Assembly: GCA_012862575.1 (NCBI GenBank)
Contig: BLSF01000028.1
Coordinates: 434,001 to 498,000, forward strand
DNA: 64,000 nt
From: Parietichytrium sp. I65-24A
Taxonomy: Eukaryota; Sar; Bigyra; Thraustochytrida; Thraustochytriidae
Direction of reading: 5' to 3'
In this document: positions 8,940 to 19,675 of the stretch, piece after piece
How the letters are laid out: each line of letters starts with the position of its first letter
How positions within the stretch are numbered: position 1 is the stretch's first letter
The notes under the pieces: model-generated
What the model saw: the letters and a program-made list of their open reading frames with translations, nothing else
The model's database searches: none
Told to the model about the DNA's origin: nothing
Translations under genes and position numbers: made by a program

Positions 8940-10103
8940 TCATGAACAAAACTTGGCTCTACATTGTTTCAAAAGCGCGGGTACCCTGTTGCTGTCTTTC
9001 ACCACGGTAAGGATCCAAAGCTCCAAGAGATGAGAAGCAACGATTTCAGCAATGCCACGGGATACCTGATTCTGTCGCCAGTCTTGCAACTCGCAGTCTG
9101 GTTGAAGGGTGGCTGTGGCGCACTTTTCGATATCAAGGGTCCACTGTTGTGCAGTGCCCTCAAACTGGCAACGTTCACTTGTGCTCGCCGGGGTGGCCTC
9201 GTTGCAGCTAGAGCTAAATGAGTTACCCAGCGGTTCAAATTTTGATTCCAAGACACGATCAAGAAATTGCTTCCCGGAATCGACACCCCAGGTGCTCTTT
9301 AGAAACTCCGCGCAGAAGTCTACCAGGGCGCCTTCGGTCGTGATTCTAGAATCCATACGACGGCCAAAGGCCCGAGACGCTAACATGGTGATGTCGCTCT
9401 GGCTGAAAAGATTCACGGATACGCTACCAGGTGTTAAAACTTCCAATTCGTGAAACCAGAACGCTGGGATGAAGACGGCATCCCCAGGCTCAAGAACGAT
9501 ATCCAAATCAGGCTTGTTTAAAGACTGAAAGAGCGGATATTTTTTATTGTCGACGACATCAACGTCTACTTGAGACTTCCTAGCTCGAGGGTGGCAGTCC
9601 GGAAACACGTGAAGCGCAAAATGTTCGGACGGTGCCCAAACTCTGAGGCGCTTCTTACCGTGGACCTGAACGAACTCGTTGTCGAAAACGTCATAGTGAG
9701 CTCTAGTGCCCGCGCCAAAGCTGCTCAGCCAAAGCGAAATGTGGTGCCTTTGGTACCCGAGCTCGAAAAGCTCGGAGTGCCGCTGCGGCCAAAATGACTG
9801 CAAACTAGTTGTAAAGTAAGAGTACATCCCTCTACCAGGCTCTTGTATCAAATCCAACATTTCGCCCCTTGTAGTTTCTTGAATGGAATCCTCTGTGTCT
9901 TCCATCAGCCTCGAGTTGACTTGCCTCGACTCATTGTACATAAACCATCTGTTGCGAGACAGCTTCACGAGCGCTGGCTCTGTGGCAGAAGCGCACTTCC
10001 TCAAGGCGTCGAAATCCCACCTCTTCGCAGGCGCTGCCCATTCCACGGTTTTTTCCCCAGCGACCTTGCGCGCATGGCTTGCGAGAACCCTTGGCCTGAG
10101 CAT
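8940..10103 (-). CDS. JmjC/cupin-type Fe(II), 2-oxoglutarate-dependent oxygenase (387 aa)
   Basis: A single exon from ATG 10103. The core holds the facial triad of this superfamily: His136-x-Asp138 in TRAHYDVFDNEF and His218 in PGDAVFIPAFWFHELE. A Lys at 150 or 151 in VHGKKRLRVWAP is the likely 2-oxoglutarate partner. This arrangement matches the small JmjC-only hydroxylases (the FIH, JMJD5 and TYW5 group) rather than large histone demethylases, as no PHD, JmjN or zinc-cluster domain is present. Known members hydroxylate proteins or tRNA bases, and the substrate here cannot be read from the sequence. The C-terminal 130 residues are helical and may form the dimerisation region seen in FIH-like enzymes. 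Confidence 0.85.
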   Translation of the reverse strand: MLRPRVLASHARKVAGEKTVEWAAPAKRWDFDALRKCASATEPALVKLSRNRWFMYNESRQVNSRLMEDTEDSIQETTRGEMLDLIQEPGRGMYSYFTTSLQSFWPQRHSELFELGYQRHHISLWLSSFGAGTRAHYDVFDNEFVQVHGKKRLRVWAPSEHFALHVFPDCHPRARKSQVDVDVVDNKKYPLFQSLNKPDLDIVLEPGDAVFIPAFWFHELEVLTPGSVSVNLFSQSDITMLASRAFGRRMDSRITTEGALVDFCAEFLKSTWGVDSGKQFLDRVLESKFEPLGNSFSSSCNEATPASTSERCQFEGTAQQWTLDIEKCATATLQPDCELQDWRQNQVSRGIAEIVASHLLELWILTVVKDSNRVPALLKQCRAKFCS

Positions 10104-11057
10104 GCTGTCTGCTGTCTGCCGTCTGCCGTCTGCCGGGGTGTGCCTTCGCAGACAGCGCCCCGAAAGGATTTAAGCTGGCAGTGCTCGCTGCGAGCGACTG
10201 TCCAAGATGCACGAGATGCACGAGAATGCACGAGCGTGTGTGTAAGAATATCTATTGTTTCGCGTATGGTACACCAGTAAGTCCTTCTTGCGTAGGGTCT
10301 AAGAAAAGGCGAGGAAAAGGAGAGGAAAAGAAGCGGAAAAGAAGCGGAAAATGCCCTGAAAAATCGCAGAATTCATATTTGTTCGTCGGGAATTGACATT
10401 GATTTCACACTCCACGAGCAGATCCAAGTTTTGGCTTAGCGCGGGGCGTACCTGGACGCAATAAAAACTCCAGAGGGTGTCAGGGGAGAGGGAAATGAGA
10501 TCTGTTGAGCTTTTCGCCAGTTTGGTCGCGAGAACATTCGCAATCCTTGGTTTCTACTGCCGTTTTTTATAAACTTTATAAGAACACTGCGAACATATCA
10601 AGAGAACGCCGATCCTGAGTGCTCAGAGTCTGAGTAACTGTAAGTTGAAATTGAAGGAGGATGTGCGCTGGCATCGCTTGGCACAAGCACCCAAGTTTAC
10701 AAAACTTTGAAAAGAGATCTTACAAAAGAAACAAGAATATCTTTTCGCAAACGCAGAGGGAACAAAGATGCCAGACAAGCGTGACACCGGTACTCGTACT
10801 GAGTATACCACGCTGGACTCACGACAGAATCGAGAGTTTCGAAAGCTGCAAGTGTATCGAGTCCGATTCCTCATTTCTTGCAATGGCCAAGTTCGCGATG
10901 TTTGGGTAGCAACTTGAGGCATGACGCTTTGGGACAGAGCTTTAGGAAGTCTGCGAGAAGCATACCATTCGAGTCGCAAGCCAAAAATTGGAGGAGAAAA
11001 CCCAGCGCCAGTGAAACGAAGCGCTCTAGATTGATTTAAAAATGAGTGCCGAATGCC

Positions 11058-11068
11058 GTACTCGAGTA
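11058..11068. promoter_or_regulatory. GTACTCGAGTA palindromic element
   Basis: An eleven-base match to a palindrome that recurs between genes throughout this window (see 19963, 20246, 38556 and 58371). It is followed at once by GTACTGGGTACC. The sequence is seen directly; a regulatory role is inference. Confidence 0.4.
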
Positions 11069-11737
11069 GTACTGGGTACCCGCCGCACGGACGTGCACGG
11101 ACTTGAGCATTGGCTCAGACTAAGAAAGAGGAAACTTTCAGACCGAGGGTGAGTGAAACCGGTGTCAGTGCTGTGAGAGCAAGCGGAGCTCCGCCCGCGC
11201 CTCTGTCCCAACGTGAGTTTTGGCCATTCGATGCGCAACCCGTCGGGTCCGAAATGTGATCCCGCTATAGTACTCGCCATAGAGCACGGCATAGAAGATC
11301 CCGATATGAAGAAACCGTACGATATGGCCAAGGGGGAGTAAGTACTTACTGACACTTTCAGTAAACTAGTACTCCATAACCCTGCGAAGCCCGCGCTGCT
11401 TCTCCATATTTGACTGTTAATCAGCACTAATATAAATTCCGGACAGTTAGTGAGTGTGCCACGCGTGTTGTAAGAGCGCCTAATCATGGCTGGCGTTTAG
11501 CTTTTAAGGCGCTCAGTAGAACTTGATAATTAAAATTTGAACCAAGCATTTTGTCAATTACGAGGTGCGGAGAGGGACGACTGAGAAATGTGGTTGGAGC
11601 ACAGTGAAGGTACTCACCGTACAAATACGCACAGTCAGCAATTTATTGACAGTGTGAGTACTGGATATCGGCTTGCCTGACAGGCTGGGTCCACGTCTGA
11701 GAGTTCTCTTCTGGCTGCTTGACTTCTTCAGTTGAGA

Positions 11738-11770
11738 ATTCATTCATTCATTCATTCATTCATTCATTCA
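11738..11770 (+). repeat. (ATTC)8 microsatellite
   Basis: About eight tandem copies of ATTC, about 1.05 kb upstream of the start of the 2287-residue gene. Confidence 0.85.
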
Positions 11771-12419
11771 CAACAGATGACTGTGAATTAGGAACTCTAC
11801 TTTTTTCCAAACACCCTAGTCAGCCTGAAACAGTTTGGCGCTACGGTTCTTTCACGGTGTCAATGATCATCAATGATTGTGACTTGATTTTTTATTTGTC
11901 GTGTTACGATGAACAAGGAAATCCATTGGCACACCTCCCTATCCTTACGGTTCAGCGATATTTAGCGATCCAGGAGCGAAACACTGTCGGCACCGCATGG
12001 CATGGGGTGGAAGCTCTGATGGCATCTGAATGCATCGAACGATGTCGGACGGCTGAGAATGAAGAAATTCGCTGCATACTCGGCACTGAGTCGGCAAGCC
12101 ATCAGCAGCTGAGAAAGGACAGGGACGGCATAGAGACTGCTGCAGTGCAATTGCAGTGCTGCCAGTGCGAGCATCACATTGAGACAAGTGAGAGGAAGTT
12201 TACCTCGGTTTACCTGGACCGGTAAGTGCCACTGACCGTGAGCAGTGAGTGCAAAGGATGGAAAGCATTTGGAAGGTCGAGCGCACACCTTCTGGTCTTC
12301 ACAGAACTTCTATTGTCGCGGCTATCTGGCGATCTACAGATGCTTGGTGATATGGCTCACATAGGCACAGCCGTAAGCCACAGGTTTGTGTGTGTTCCTG
12401 CCTGTACAAATTGGAGCGC

Positions 12420-12450
12420 GAGAGAGACAGAGAGAGAGAGAGAGAGGGAG
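12420..12450 (+). repeat. (AG)n-rich run
   Basis: A short interrupted AG dinucleotide repeat continuing into AAAGGG-type purine runs, about 360 bases upstream of the start codon at 12812. Confidence 0.75.
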
Positions 12451-12811
12451 AAAGGGAGAAAGGGGGAGAATTACGAGTTGAGAAAGTACAGTAAAACGAC
12501 AAAGGCTACAGAGGCTACTGGTTTCGAGTATCGTAGAAGCACAAGGCACCCACCCAACCTCGGCAGAGAGGCAGAGAGGCATCAGAGAACGACCAAACCT
12601 TCAACTGTTGAGGTCTTGCTTGGTGGGCAACATCACGTGCAAGAGCAAGGACCCACTGCTCAGGAAAGCCGCCAAGGAAAAGGGCGCCGGTAGTCAACAG
12701 CGTATTGCGCGGGTAGAGAACGGCAGTGCTCTTGCGGTTGTTTGGCGCGAGCACTGCATCATAGACAAGGAGGCACAGTGATACGGCGCAGCCCGCCTTG
12801 CCATCGTCAAA

Positions 12812-15800
12812 ATGAAGAAGGGGTCGGCAATTTTGATATTGGCTGCCGTCCTGCAGTCGCTAGTGGGTGTGAGCTCCGGGAACGTCATCAATGACTACCT
12901 TGCAGACAAAGTGTTCGGCATCAGCCCTGGCCCTTGCCCCAACGAGAATGACAAATGCACTGGAGACTATGCCAACCTTCCAGAGTCCGTAAAAAACATC
13001 AGAATCTGCCTCATCGGCAGCATCTGTCTACGTATGGGGGATTTACTTCGGGCCGGAGTGGTCGAAATTTGGAATCTGACCTGCAAGAAAATATCATTCG
13101 GAGATGTGATCCTCAACTTTGATCCGTCGGAAGCCACCGACACGCAAGCTAATTCGGAGATCGACTTGCAAGAATTCCGGCTAGCTTGCTCCTTCACTGC
13201 AAACATCATAGATTTGGTCATCGCGGTGTTCGACAACGACAACACCTCAGAAGAGTCAGAATTAACCCGTATCAGGGTGAACACCAGAAATACTCAGATT
13301 TCCTTCCCGAAGAGCAACAGCGCCTCCGGTGTAGTAAACTCTGACCTCCAGATTAAACTCAGGACCGACACTGCGAATGGAGAGACTTTTGCGACCGATC
13401 TGCCTTTTGAAGTCCGCATTCCTGCAGATTCGTGTGAGATCGGAGTTGGCCTTGGCTTGAACCTCGGCCTTGATGGCCTCAAGTTCGAGGTTTTGATTCT
13501 TGGCACTTATGTAAACCTAACGTCGGCCATAGCACTCTTGGAATTCATTTCCGGCATCAGTCTGGATGCTCTTCTCACGCTTATTGTCAACGTAGTTGAG
13601 GCGTTTGTCGGAGCCATTATCTGTCAGTTCGCAGAGGAGCTTGCTATCCTTCCAGTCAGCCCAGGGTTCCCCACTGAGAGGAACGGGATCCTCAATGAAG
13701 TTTTGCAGGATATCATCAAAGCTACAATTGACGAGTACGCCGCAACTCCCGCCATCAACCCGGAGGATTTTGACTCTGACGACGCAATTCGTGAGGACGG
13801 AGTGACGTTTAATCAGCTGCAGTATTCCACCAACTTTGCAGAGAGTACGGTCGCAGAGCTTGCATCTGCAGGGCTGAATGGATGGCTTGGAGCTACAAGC
13901 CAGACCGAAGGTTACGAGGGCAAGCTTGTGGTCAATGAGCTCGTAGATCAAGTCACTGAACCGAATGGTGAGCTGTACCTTGACCTGGTTGGTCTTGACC
14001 TCGCCCCTACGGTTTCAATGGATTTATTGGTAGCCACCGTCACGACGAGGTTGAACTCGTTGAAACTAGCCGGACTCAATACGTTCAAAATTTTTCAAAT
14101 TATGCAAAACAGCTATGACGTCGAAGATCCCGCGCAACGTATGCGCTACACGTTCGTGAACGCTCTCAAGATCGGGGAAGCTTCTATGGAGGTGGAAATG
14201 TACATCAAGTTAGCGCCAGGAGAGTGGGTGACCAGTGGAACGCACGAGGAGGAGTTCACCTTCAAGTTTTCCATTGGTGCCAAAGACATGCTCTTTGATG
14301 TTGCAACCCGCGTCATGTTCAACTTGGACGAGCTCGACGAGATAAAATTGGGCCAGATAACCAACCTCGCCAAGCAATTGGATCCCGACGCTGGTTTGGA
14401 TGGCGTGTCAAGCTATTTGACGGATGTGTTGCAGTGCGTTGGGCCATCTCTCTACCGCGTCAACTTGACAGATTTGGAGATCAGCATTGGCGAGTTGGGA
14501 GAAGCAAAAGTGTCTGGCGATGTCACTAGCCAGCTCATTGAGGACAGTGTCGAGTACGGTTCACACGTCCTACGTGGCGCTTTGAGCACCAAACTTGTCG
14601 GCCTTTCGCGTAGTATCATTCGGACAACGGCCAACGACCTTTTGAAGGAGTATGTGACAGACCCTGGTACGCAGGGAGCACCCGACTGCCCCGCGTATGT
14701 TCCGCCAGCAGCAGATGAAAAGTTTGTGATCGACTTTGCGAGTGGTATTTTCGCTTCCGTTTACAAATTGATCGATGACTCTGTCGGCGGGGATCCCATC
14801 GTGGACAGCGGAACTGACATCAACGAACTCGTAGATGTGGTCGTCAAGTATCTAGTAGACACTTCCACCAACTTTCCTCTTCAGAGTTCCGGCAACAAAG
14901 GGGACTGGGAGCTAGCCATTCAATACAAAGACTTTGCACGCCTGCCTGCCTACCAGCGCCCTGCAGATGTGGTCGAGCTTGAAGACGTGTTCATCATCAA
15001 CTTGGACTCCATTTACAAGCTACATGCCACCCAGGTGAGCTCCGAAACTGGTGGTGTAAACATTGATCTGGGCGTCGGTGGGTTGCTTGACGGAATGAAT
15101 GGCACCAACTCTCTCACGTTCCAATTTCCCCTCAACGTGTTTAGAAATGAGCGCGTAGATGAGTCGATCCCAAGCATCAAGGAGGAGTTTGTATTCGGCC
15201 TAGAGCTGTCCGAGATCGACGTGAGCCTGGCGCTGACCCAGGTCATTCTGGCCACCACCTTCCTGGAGTCGCTCTATGTCAGCCAGATCCAGGATTTGTC
15301 CTGCATCCTTGGCGGCCTTGATACAATAGAATTCAAGGATGACTACCGCGATCTCAATCTTGGCAAAATGGTGCTAACTCTTGAGCGCAGCGGAGTGTCA
15401 GACAATCAGAACTCGCTCAACGTTGCGTTGACGAGTCTCAAGAACAACATTGACACCCAACCTGACTACGCCAGGTTTCGGACTCTGTTGAACACGATCA
15501 TGAAAAACTCCTTTTCTATGGCTCTTGACGCGATCGAAACTATACCATCAATTTTTGGACGCGGAGTCGTGACGCCTGACAATTGCAGCAGCGCCACCAA
15601 CCCTCTCGATCTGCTCCTAGAATTGACTACAATTCAGGTGCCAAATGCCACCGCTACCATCGAGCTTTGCCTCACTCCAGTGGATTTTGCCACCCTCCCA
15701 ACGGTCGCGGAGTACGAAAGCAGTGTGCAGTATTCTGAGGAAAACGGTGACGTCGTTTTGGACCTTGAACAGAGCGCTGTCGTCACCTTCGTGTCCGAAC

Positions 15801-18800
15801 TCATTACCAATAATTTCCTCAACGGTGGCTTGGATGTTATTTTTCAAAGGCTTGCCAACTCGACCGGAACTGTCATTGGAGATGCCTTCACGTTCGATGA
15901 GGAGGATCCAACTATTGTTAACATGGCTCTTCCGCTAAGCGCATTGGGACTCAAATTTACCAATGATGACATCATCCCTGGGCTCATTGTTGACGCAGGT
16001 TCGTTTACGATTCACGGGGTTAACAAGTTCCTGGAAAATGTGGAGATCATCAAGCCCGTAGGAACGTTCACAACAAGGAATACTGTCCGCTTCAACCAAA
16101 ACGCAACCCTGGACGTGACTCTGAGCGCTTACGTCGAGATGGATCGCTCTGCCTTGGACGGTGAGGGTGCTACGGGTAAAGTTCGTGAAATTGTGGACTT
16201 TGATTTCACAATGACAGACTTCCTCTTTGAACTGGATTTGGTGACAGCCTTCAACACCACCGCGATTGGAGAGATGACACTCAGCCATTTTGTCTACATT
16301 GACGAAGATCAGACCGTTTACCTCGGCGACAATTGGCTGGACTGCTTCTTGGCATCATTTTTCCCTCATGGATTGAGCATTCGCAAGATGGAGATTGATG
16401 TACAAAAGGTTTCAAAGGTAGCCGTGTCCAGCCGCACCAACGAGATCTTGAGTGAAGAAATGGAACAAGTTTTCGTGGCCATTGCAGATATCGTGGTGGA
16501 CTTTTACAAAGATTCACTTACGAGCATTGGTCAGAATTGCGTTCGCGATTTTGCAAACCAGAAAGCCTTGGAGTACCAGCTTGCAGGAAGCTGCCCGAGC
16601 AGTCCAAATGCGCCAAATTTGACTGATGCCAACCAGATTCTCCGATTCAGCACACAGGAGGACTTCAACTTGTTCCAGGACTTGTTTACGGAGTACTTTG
16701 TCGCCGACAATTTCGCTAACGTCAACGCTTTGCTCACTGATGTCCTCGGCCCGAGCGTATTCTTTGACAAATCCAAGGGGGAGGAGTTTCTATACGAAGA
16801 TCTCCCACTTGTATACTACGGGGCGAGCTACGGCTCGATCGACGTTGGTCTTGCGAACGTCCAGGTGACGAATTTAGGATTTTCCAACCTTCGAATTGCT
16901 GAACCCGTCGGCCGAACACCTGCGGCGTCTTCTAGCGAGTTCACCGCAGAAGAGGAGCCTTATGTGACGCTCACGCAAGCAACTCTGCCAGGCCCATTCA
17001 CACTGCAGTTTGATCTGGTTTTCAATGCCCGTGAGCTTTTCACCGGGTACGCGGACATGAAGAACAGCATCCAGGTCAAACTCTCCTTGGAAAACTTTGA
17101 CTTTGGCATCCTTGCGCTCAGCAAGATCAACATGGTGGATGCTGCAATCATGCAGTTCAAGACTGCGTCGACCTTGACCGACCTTCCGTGTTTGCTCGTG
17201 CCCCTAGAGGCGTTCGAGCCAATGGACTTCAACCTCTCGGCTAGCGCGATCTCAGTGCAGCTAGACTGCTTAGATACGTGTGATCTCCCGTTCTTCAAAG
17301 AGCTGGAGAAAACGGGAATTGCCTTCTCCAGCAGCAACGGGGAGCAAGTCGGTATGTTGCTCGCTGAGTTCGTCAACTGGGGCACTGCTTACTTGGAAAA
17401 AATCAATGCCCAGGAGTACGTAGATATTGAACTTGCCACTGCGGAAAAAACTTGCGACGAAATCATTGACGCGATCTCTGGCCTATTTCAGGACGCCGAG
17501 GATCCAGACGACATTGCCTCCAAAATGGGAGTCGGCTTTGCTGGGCTCACCTTGGCGTTGTTTGGCGCGTACAGTTGCGTTTACCCTGTGCACAAGATCC
17601 GAAGGAAGCAGACTCTGTTGAAGAACTTGGCCGCAAACGAAAAGGATCTCACCAATATGGGAGCTGAAGCAAGCTCGGAGGAAATGGCTCGTATTATGGC
17701 TTCTACTGAGATGAGTATGAAGTCCATCTTCCAACATCCTGTGACGCCAGTTGTGGCAAAGTTTCTTGTGCCTTTCGTGTGTCTCCTCAACATTGGCTTG
17801 GTAGTGCTGGCGGTGGCTTATTCTGGTGCACTGTCCTTGGTAATCAAAATAACTCTCTTTGGGGCCGAGTCTACGCTGTGGGAAGTCGTCCCTCTAACAA
17901 TCGCGTCGTTGATTAACACGATGTGGGAGGAGATGGGGTGGTATGTTGGTATCGTCATTGCGCTGGCAACTGTGGTGTTCCCCATCCTTCAGAACATGGC
18001 GCTGCTGGGTCTCTGGTTCACTCCAAACACCATTCTTAAAAATCATCAGAAGCGAACCGTGGTCACAGCCCTTGAGCTCACTGGTAAAGTGGGTTTCATC
18101 TTGATTTTTGTGCTAGCAGTCACAATTGCAGCGTTGTATACCGTCTTTAATGCCGCAGATTACCAGTATCTGGACTTTGTTCCTTCCAACACAGCAGGAT
18201 TTGAGCTGAACGTCACTGCAAAGCGGGGCATGATCCTACTCTCTCTTATTGCTTGCATCACGCTGGTTTTGGGCCACACAGTGAGCTATTACCTTGACAG
18301 AACGGCAAACAACAACAAGAAGGTGCAAGATGAAATCGACGGAATCCGTGATTCGCGCAAAGAACCAACAAAGGCACTCACAGCAAAACGGCGAATCATT
18401 GACCATGTCTTCATGGGTCGCGATAAGAGTGGTTACCAAAGGAAAATGAAGCGCAGTATGGGCTTGGCAGTCACTGGAGCAGCTCTACTTGGTCTGCTGT
18501 TGGTGATCGCCGGGATATTTGTTCCGGTCATTACGTTCGAAATTAAAGGTGTGGCGGGTCTTCTTTTGGAGGAGATCAGCAATGAGTCACCAACTCTCGA
18601 CACCCCTTTGCAATTCAAAACTTTCTCGCTCTTTGGAATTGGAGCAGGCTTGTCGAAGTCCCCTAAAGTTGATGCAGCGACCACATTGGGAACGATTTTC
18701 TTACAAATCGCCTTCTTCGTGGTTTTTATGCTCGCCCCGATCTTCCAGGGAATCTGCGTGGCGATCATCATGCTCGCGCCGCTTCACTTGAGAAGTGCTC

Positions 18801-19675
18801 GCCTCGTGATGTGGTTCGAAAGGGTTTGCGTCTTCTGGAACTCGCTCGATCTGGCGTGCGTAACCCTCGCTGCGATGCTGATCATCATCTCGCCGCTCGT
18901 GCAAACGTACGTCAACTTTATTTCCTCTGTGCTCGTGACGTCCGACTTGTGCAAGACACTTGAAGACCCGCTGAAGCTCATTGTTCCGTCCGAGGATGAC
19001 GCCTTTTGCATGGACACCCAGGCCAAGCTCGAGCCAGGCTACGCAGTCCTGGTCATCGGAACCATGATACAGATTGGCGCCTCGTTCGTCTTTTCCATCC
19101 TCGCTGGAGCTGCCCTGTCCGACCGCTACTATGCAGCATACCACAACATTCGTTCCGATGCTAAACCAAAGCGCCTGAATCGCTTGTCGGTCAAGATCCT
19201 CAACCTCTGTACTCAGGTGGTTCCAGGTACAGATAGGGAAGAGCCTGAGCAATCAACGAGCTACTCCAGTCGTGGAAACCAAGGTCAATCTGTCTTCCGA
19301 CAAGAAGAACTCCGCGATCACGACCCAAGCATCTGCTCGTCAATATTTTCTTATTATGGCCGCTGCTGCTCTTCAAAGAACGACGACCAAATGAGTGACA
19401 TGGAGAGTCGGATGATGTCTTGGCGAGGTCGATTTGAGGGAGCCAACAGCTCCGCCTCAAAAAGAACGTCCGAGAACCCACTTTTTGATGGTCCAGCAGG
19501 AGGTGACTCCACAACTAGTGCGCGAAGAAACCCGTTTGACTCCTACGTGCGTAGCAGCAGAGACCCTCCTCCACGCCCATCGAACAAGTACTCACTTGCC
19601 TCGTTCGCCAGTCGCGCTACGAGAAGCAGCGCAGACTACAGCAGCCGCGTGCGTGCAGACAGCGTTGAGGTGTAA
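12812..19675 (+). CDS. Giant secretory-pathway membrane protein: repeated extracytoplasmic modules plus two PqiA/LetA-like four-helix domains (2287 aa)
   Basis: One uninterrupted frame from ATG 12812. Residues 1-22 form a signal peptide. About 1550 extracytoplasmic residues follow, with Asn-x-Ser/Thr sites and scattered Cys. They appear to be about five related modules of roughly 300 residues (near 23-310, 311-655, 656-940, 941-1280 and 1281-1545). Each alternates amphipathic strands with helices and ends in a Cys-containing helical stretch. A span at 1573-1595 leads to two groups of four spans, 1650-1830 and 1884-2105. They share VVFPILQ (1721-1727) and MLAPIFQ (1973-1979), each followed about 28-31 residues later by the start of the next helix. 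This layout matches bacterial PqiA/LetA proteins, which work with MCE proteins in lipid transport between membranes. The zinc ribbons of LetA are not evident. The last 180 residues are a Ser/Arg-rich cytosolic tail with an NPFD motif at 2240. Lipid handling is inference. The modules could be TULIP-like, but I cannot show that. Confidence 0.75.
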   Translation: MKKGSAILILAAVLQSLVGVSSGNVINDYLADKVFGISPGPCPNENDKCTGDYANLPESVKNIRICLIGSICLRMGDLLRAGVVEIWNLTCKKISFGDVILNFDPSEATDTQANSEIDLQEFRLACSFTANIIDLVIAVFDNDNTSEESELTRIRVNTRNTQISFPKSNSASGVVNSDLQIKLRTDTANGETFATDLPFEVRIPADSCEIGVGLGLNLGLDGLKFEVLILGTYVNLTSAIALLEFISGISLDALLTLIVNVVEAFVGAIICQFAEELAILPVSPGFPTERNGILNEVLQDIIKATIDEYAATPAINPEDFDSDDAIREDGVTFNQLQYSTNFAESTVAELASAGLNGWLGATSQTEGYEGKLVVNELVDQVTEPNGELYLDLVGLDLAPTVSMDLLVATVTTRLNSLKLAGLNTFKIFQIMQNSYDVEDPAQRMRYTFVNALKIGEASMEVEMYIKLAPGEWVTSGTHEEEFTFKFSIGAKDMLFDVATRVMFNLDELDEIKLGQITNLAKQLDPDAGLDGVSSYLTDVLQCVGPSLYRVNLTDLEISIGELGEAKVSGDVTSQLIEDSVEYGSHVLRGALSTKLVGLSRSIIRTTANDLLKEYVTDPGTQGAPDCPAYVPPAADEKFVIDFASGIFASVYKLIDDSVGGDPIVDSGTDINELVDVVVKYLVDTSTNFPLQSSGNKGDWELAIQYKDFARLPAYQRPADVVELEDVFIINLDSIYKLHATQVSSETGGVNIDLGVGGLLDGMNGTNSLTFQFPLNVFRNERVDESIPSIKEEFVFGLELSEIDVSLALTQVILATTFLESLYVSQIQDLSCILGGLDTIEFKDDYRDLNLGKMVLTLERSGVSDNQNSLNVALTSLKNNIDTQPDYARFRTLLNTIMKNSFSMALDAIETIPSIFGRGVVTPDNCSSATNPLDLLLELTTIQVPNATATIELCLTPVDFATLPTVAEYESSVQYSEENGDVVLDLEQSAVVTFVSELITNNFLNGGLDVIFQRLANSTGTVIGDAFTFDEEDPTIVNMALPLSALGLKFTNDDIIPGLIVDAGSFTIHGVNKFLENVEIIKPVGTFTTRNTVRFNQNATLDVTLSAYVEMDRSALDGEGATGKVREIVDFDFTMTDFLFELDLVTAFNTTAIGEMTLSHFVYIDEDQTVYLGDNWLDCFLASFFPHGLSIRKMEIDVQKVSKVAVSSRTNEILSEEMEQVFVAIADIVVDFYKDSLTSIGQNCVRDFANQKALEYQLAGSCPSSPNAPNLTDANQILRFSTQEDFNLFQDLFTEYFVADNFANVNALLTDVLGPSVFFDKSKGEEFLYEDLPLVYYGASYGSIDVGLANVQVTNLGFSNLRIAEPVGRTPAASSSEFTAEEEPYVTLTQATLPGPFTLQFDLVFNARELFTGYADMKNSIQVKLSLENFDFGILALSKINMVDAAIMQFKTASTLTDLPCLLVPLEAFEPMDFNLSASAISVQLDCLDTCDLPFFKELEKTGIAFSSSNGEQVGMLLAEFVNWGTAYLEKINAQEYVDIELATAEKTCDEIIDAISGLFQDAEDPDDIASKMGVGFAGLTLALFGAYSCVYPVHKIRRKQTLLKNLAANEKDLTNMGAEASSEEMARIMASTEMSMKSIFQHPVTPVVAKFLVPFVCLLNIGLVVLAVAYSGALSLVIKITLFGAESTLWEVVPLTIASLINTMWEEMGWYVGIVIALATVVFPILQNMALLGLWFTPNTILKNHQKRTVVTALELTGKVGFILIFVLAVTIAALYTVFNAADYQYLDFVPSNTAGFELNVTAKRGMILLSLIACITLVLGHTVSYYLDRTANNNKKVQDEIDGIRDSRKEPTKALTAKRRIIDHVFMGRDKSGYQRKMKRSMGLAVTGAALLGLLLVIAGIFVPVITFEIKGVAGLLLEEISNESPTLDTPLQFKTFSLFGIGAGLSKSPKVDAATTLGTIFLQIAFFVVFMLAPIFQGICVAIIMLAPLHLRSARLVMWFERVCVFWNSLDLACVTLAAMLIIISPLVQTYVNFISSVLVTSDLCKTLEDPLKLIVPSEDDAFCMDTQAKLEPGYAVLVIGTMIQIGASFVFSILAGAALSDRYYAAYHNIRSDAKPKRLNRLSVKILNLCTQVVPGTDREEPEQSTSYSSRGNQGQSVFRQEELRDHDPSICSSIFSYYGRCCSSKNDDQMSDMESRMMSWRGRFEGANSSASKRTSENPLFDGPAGGDSTTSARRNPFDSYVRSSRDPPPRPSNKYSLASFASRATRSSADYSSRVRADSVEV

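Larger units (their letters stand above)
10104..12811. other. 2.7-kb non-coding region between divergent genes
   Basis: This region holds the promoters of the JmjC gene and the giant membrane-protein gene. A GTCTGCC-type repeat at about 10107-10135 lies just upstream of the JmjC start. A GTACTCGAGTA element sits at 11058. An (ATTC)n run occurs at 11738-11770 and a GA-rich run near 12420-12470. The longest frame (11719-12225, 168 codons) starts at TTG, runs through the ATTC repeat and has no recognisable domain, so I do not call it. Confidence 0.6.

Noticed and set aside
11719-12225. Open frame of 168 codons between the JmjC gene and the giant gene
   Set aside because: It begins at TTG inside or beside an ATTC microsatellite, has no recognisable domain and shows no coding-like residue bias.
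12226-12693. Open frame of 155 codons before the giant gene
   Set aside because: It is built on an AG-rich run, gives a highly charged low-complexity product and probably belongs to the leader region.
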